Shown: one piece after another, positions 5,541-7,657 of the stretch
Position numbering within the stretch: position 1 is the first letter of the stretch
Layout of the letters: each line of letters begins with the position of its first letter
From: JAGBWK01 sp964490275
GTDB taxonomy: Bacteria; Bacteroidota; Bacteroidia; Bacteroidales; Muribaculaceae
Direction of reading: 5' to 3'
Length of the DNA: 7,657 bases
Assembly: GCA_964490275.1 (NCBI GenBank)
Contig: CAZBBL010000100.1
Coordinates: forward strand, 1-7,657
Program-made: the position numbers and the translations under genes
Notes under the pieces: generated by a model
Told to the model about the DNA's origin: nothing
Seen by the model: only the letters and a program-made list of their open reading frames with translations
The model's database searches: none

Positions 5541-6620
5541 ATGAAAAAAGTTGCTCTTATCACCGGTATCACCGGTCAAGACGGTTCTTATCTCGCCGAA
5601 TTTCTGATTGAAAAAGGCTACGAAGTGCATGGCATCATGCGTCGCTCGTCGTCGTTCAACACTGCACGTATCGAACACCTTTATCTCGACGAATGGGTGC
5701 GAGACATGAAAAACAAACGCCTGATTAATCTCCATTGGGGCGACATGACCGACTCAAGTTCGCTGGTGCGCATCATACAGATTGTTCAACCCGACGAAAT
5801 ATACAACTTGGCTGCTCAGAGCCATGTGAAAGTGTCGTTTGACGTACCCGAATTTACAGCCGACGCCGATGCTATCGGACCGTTACGCTTATTGGAGGCC
5901 GTGCGCATACTCGGCATGGAGAAAAAGACGCGCATCTATCAGGCTTCGACATCAGAGCTGTTTGGCAAGGTGCAAGAGGTGCCGCAAAAAGAGACAACTC
6001 CGTTCTATCCACGTTCGCCCTATGGCGTAGCTAAGCAATATGGTTTTTGGATTACCAAAAACTATCGTGAAAGCTATGGCATGTATGCCGTAAACGGCAT
6101 CTTGTTTAACCACGAAAGCGAGCGTCGCGGCGAGACATTCGTCACCCGCAAGATTACTATTGCAGCCGCACGCATCGTGCAAGGTCAGCAAGACAAGCTC
6201 TATCTGGGCAACCTCGACGCACGTCGCGACTGGGGCTACGCCAAAGACTATGTAGAATGTATGTGGCTGATATTGCAACACCCCACCCCCGAAGATTTCG
6301 TCATTGCAACCGGCGAGATGCACACCGTACGCGAGTTTGCAACGTTGGCATTTAAATATGTAGGCATCGACTTGCGTTGGGAAGGCCAAGGCGTCGACGA
6401 AAAAGGTATCGACACCAAAACCGGCAAGGTATTGGTTGAAGTCGACCCCAAATATTTCCGTCCGTGCGAAGTAGAGCAACTACTTGGCGACCCCACCAAG
6501 GCCAAGACCTTGCTGGGCTGGAACCCGACAAAAACGCCATTCGAACAATTGGTAAAACTCATGGTCGAGCACGATATGCACTTTGTGCGCAAGCTCTATC
6601 TGCGCTCTAAGCTCGACTAA
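5541..6620 (+). CDS. gmd: GDP-mannose 4,6-dehydratase
   Basis: This cytoplasmic NADP-dependent short-chain dehydrogenase converts GDP-D-mannose to GDP-4-keto-6-deoxy-D-mannose, the first step to GDP-L-fucose. The 359-aa protein is of normal length. The Rossmann motif GITGQDG (9-15) sits right after the start. Catalytic residues are Thr137 and Glu139 in STSELFG (136-142), and Tyr161 and Lys165 in YGVAK. NHESERRGETFVTRKI (190-205) and YLGNLDARRDWG (221-232) are strongly conserved GMD blocks. ATG 5541 is chosen because MKKVALITG begins exactly at the first beta strand, as in other GMDs. The frame opens earlier at TTG 5496, but that codon lies inside the promoter -7 box and would add 15 unconserved residues. 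The leader is A-rich with no Shine-Dalgarno site. The fcl gene follows after 20 bases, so the two are co-transcribed. Confidence 0.97.
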   Translation: MKKVALITGITGQDGSYLAEFLIEKGYEVHGIMRRSSSFNTARIEHLYLDEWVRDMKNKRLINLHWGDMTDSSSLVRIIQIVQPDEIYNLAAQSHVKVSFDVPEFTADADAIGPLRLLEAVRILGMEKKTRIYQASTSELFGKVQEVPQKETTPFYPRSPYGVAKQYGFWITKNYRESYGMYAVNGILFNHESERRGETFVTRKITIAAARIVQGQQDKLYLGNLDARRDWGYAKDYVECMWLILQHPTPEDFVIATGEMHTVREFATLAFKYVGIDLRWEGQGVDEKGIDTKTGKVLVEVDPKYFRPCEVEQLLGDPTKAKTLLGWNPTKTPFEQLVKLMVEHDMHFVRKLYLRSKLD

Positions 6621-6640
6621 ACCGATACTGCAATAAAGAA

Positions 6641-7582
6641 ATGGAAAAAGATTCGAAAATCTATGTAGCCGGCCATCGTGGCATGGTAGGGTCAGCCATC
6701 GTCAGAGAGCTGCAACGCCAAGGCTACACCAACATCATCACACGCACACACGCCGAGCTCGACCTCTGCCGACAAGACCAAGTTGAGGCTTTTTTCGCAG
6801 CCGAGCGCCCCGAATATGTGTTTCTGGCTGCTGCCAAAGTAGGCGGCATCGTTGCCAATCAAAACGCGTTGGCCGACTTTATGTATCAAAACATGATGCT
6901 CGAAATGAACGTCATCAACGCCGCTTGGCGCAACGGATGCAAGAAACTCGAGTTTCTCGGTTCGTCGTGTATCTATCCGCGCATGGCCCCACAACCCATG
7001 CCTGAGTCGTGTTTGCTGACATCGGCCCTCGAACCTACCAACGAGGCTTATGCCCTGGCCAAAATATCGGGTTTGAAATATTGTGAGTTTCTCAACCGTC
7101 AATATGGCACCGACTATATCTCTGTAATGCCTACCAACCTCTATGGCCCCAACGACAACTACCATCCCGAGCATAGCCACGTGCTGCCGGCCTTGATACG
7201 TCGCTTCCACGAGGCTAAAGAGTCGGGCGCTACGACAGTGACCTGCTGGGGCGATGGCAGCCCGCTGCGCGAGTTTCTCTATGTCGACGACTTGGCCAAT
7301 CTTTGCGTATTTTTGATGAACAACTACTCCGGCAACGAGACCGTCAATGCCGGAACAGGCAAAGAGCTGACGATTAAAGAGCTGACCGAATTGGTGGCCA
7401 AAGTAATCGGATATACCGGAAAAATTGAATGGGACACTACTCGCCCAAACGGCACACCGCGCAAACTTCTCGACGTGTCGAAGAGTCGCGCCTTGGGTTG
7501 GAGCTACACTACCGAGCTTGAAGACGGCATACGTCTGGCTTACGACGACTTCCTCCACAACCCTATGAGAGCTGAGCGATAA
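6641..7582 (+). CDS. fcl: GDP-L-fucose synthase (epimerase/reductase)
   Basis: This enzyme performs the 3,5-epimerisation and NADPH-dependent 4-reduction that turn the Gmd product into GDP-L-fucose, the donor for fucosylated capsule, O-antigen or glycoproteins. The 313-aa protein is full length. It has the nucleotide motif GHRGMVG (11-17), then GSSCIYP (107-113) with Ser108 and Cys110, and Tyr137 and Lys141 in YALAK. His180 is in the stretch HSHVLPALIRR. These align one residue offset with the known catalytic set of E. coli WcaG (Ser107, Cys109, Tyr136, Lys140, His179), so the active site is intact. REFLYVDDLA (210-219) and the late NAGTGKE (236-242) are also typical. ATG 6641 lies 20 bases after the gmd stop with an A-rich leader (AATAAAGAA). 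No terminator is visible in the 75 bases after the stop, so the operon may continue beyond the window. Confidence 0.97.
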   Translation: MEKDSKIYVAGHRGMVGSAIVRELQRQGYTNIITRTHAELDLCRQDQVEAFFAAERPEYVFLAAAKVGGIVANQNALADFMYQNMMLEMNVINAAWRNGCKKLEFLGSSCIYPRMAPQPMPESCLLTSALEPTNEAYALAKISGLKYCEFLNRQYGTDYISVMPTNLYGPNDNYHPEHSHVLPALIRRFHEAKESGATTVTCWGDGSPLREFLYVDDLANLCVFLMNNYSGNETVNAGTGKELTIKELTELVAKVIGYTGKIEWDTTRPNGTPRKLLDVSKSRALGWSYTTELEDGIRLAYDDFLHNPMRAER

Positions 7583-7624
7583 AAAGCGTTTCAATCTATA
7601 TATCTAAGACCCCGTTCCACAAAA

Positions 7625-7653
7625 TTTGTTAATGCCAAGGCAGCGTATTTTGG
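7625..7653 (+). promoter_or_regulatory. Weak promoter-like pair at the right edge
   Basis: TTTG (7625-7628) and TATTTTGG (7646-7653) resemble the Bacteroidota boxes. However, the spacer is only 17 bases and the -7 match is imperfect (TTTG is shifted by one base). The window then ends in GGAGGA (7652-7657), which could be a ribosome-binding site for a gene just outside. Treat this as a pointer only. Confidence 0.15.
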
Positions 7654-7657
7654 AGGA

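Noticed and set aside
6692..7594. A 300-codon antisense frame over fcl
   Set aside because: fcl is complete with its catalytic residues. The antisense product has no recognisable motif and no promoter.
1..7657. CRISPR array, insertion sequence, phage, toxin-antitoxin or defence cassette
   Set aside because: I saw no regularly spaced repeats, transposase motifs, terminal repeats or paired small toxin/antitoxin genes. The genes are common chromosomal families with similar base composition throughout.

Overview
The window looks like ordinary chromosomal DNA from a Bacteroidota bacterium, most likely order Bacteroidales. Three features suggest this. First, promoters fit the Bacteroides-type consensus (TTTG, about 19-21 bases, then TAnnTTTG), best seen at 3879-3909 and 5467-5498. 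Second, start codons follow A-rich leaders without Shine-Dalgarno sites. Third, the gene families are typical of gut Bacteroidales. Family or genus cannot be fixed by eye.

Layout. Positions 1-87 are the tail of something upstream, ending in a strong intrinsic terminator. A tRNA-dihydrouridine synthase gene (138-1088, +) converges on radA (1104-2471, -), with only 15 bases between the two stop codons. radA lies 24 bases downstream of a SpoU/TrmH-family RNA methyltransferase gene (2496-3257, -), and the two probably form an operon. A 70-base divergent promoter region separates this operon from rnpB, the class A RNase P RNA (about 3328-3703, +). A spacer of about 240 bases follows, carrying a consensus promoter and a perfect 16-base palindrome. 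Next come an elongator-type tRNA with anticodon CAT (3943-4016) and a strong terminator. A Bcr/CflA-type MFS exporter gene (4156-5358, +) is followed by a long hairpin. The window then ends with gmd (5541-6620) and fcl (6641-7582), an operon with its own promoter that converts GDP-mannose to GDP-L-fucose.

How the genes fit together. The left half is mostly about RNA maturation: tRNA dihydrouridylation, RNA ribose methylation, tRNA 5' processing and a tRNA substrate, with the recombination protein RadA as a co-transcribed passenger. The right half is a drug/metabolite exporter plus the de novo GDP-fucose pathway, which in Bacteroidales feeds fucosylation of surface polysaccharides and glycoproteins.

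I found no mobile element, CRISPR array, phage gene or defence cassette, and no convincing undescribed system. The findings below are modest: a palindrome over a promoter box, stacked promoter boxes, tRNA stem oddities, an atypical Dus active-site loop, and a start-codon correction for gmd.
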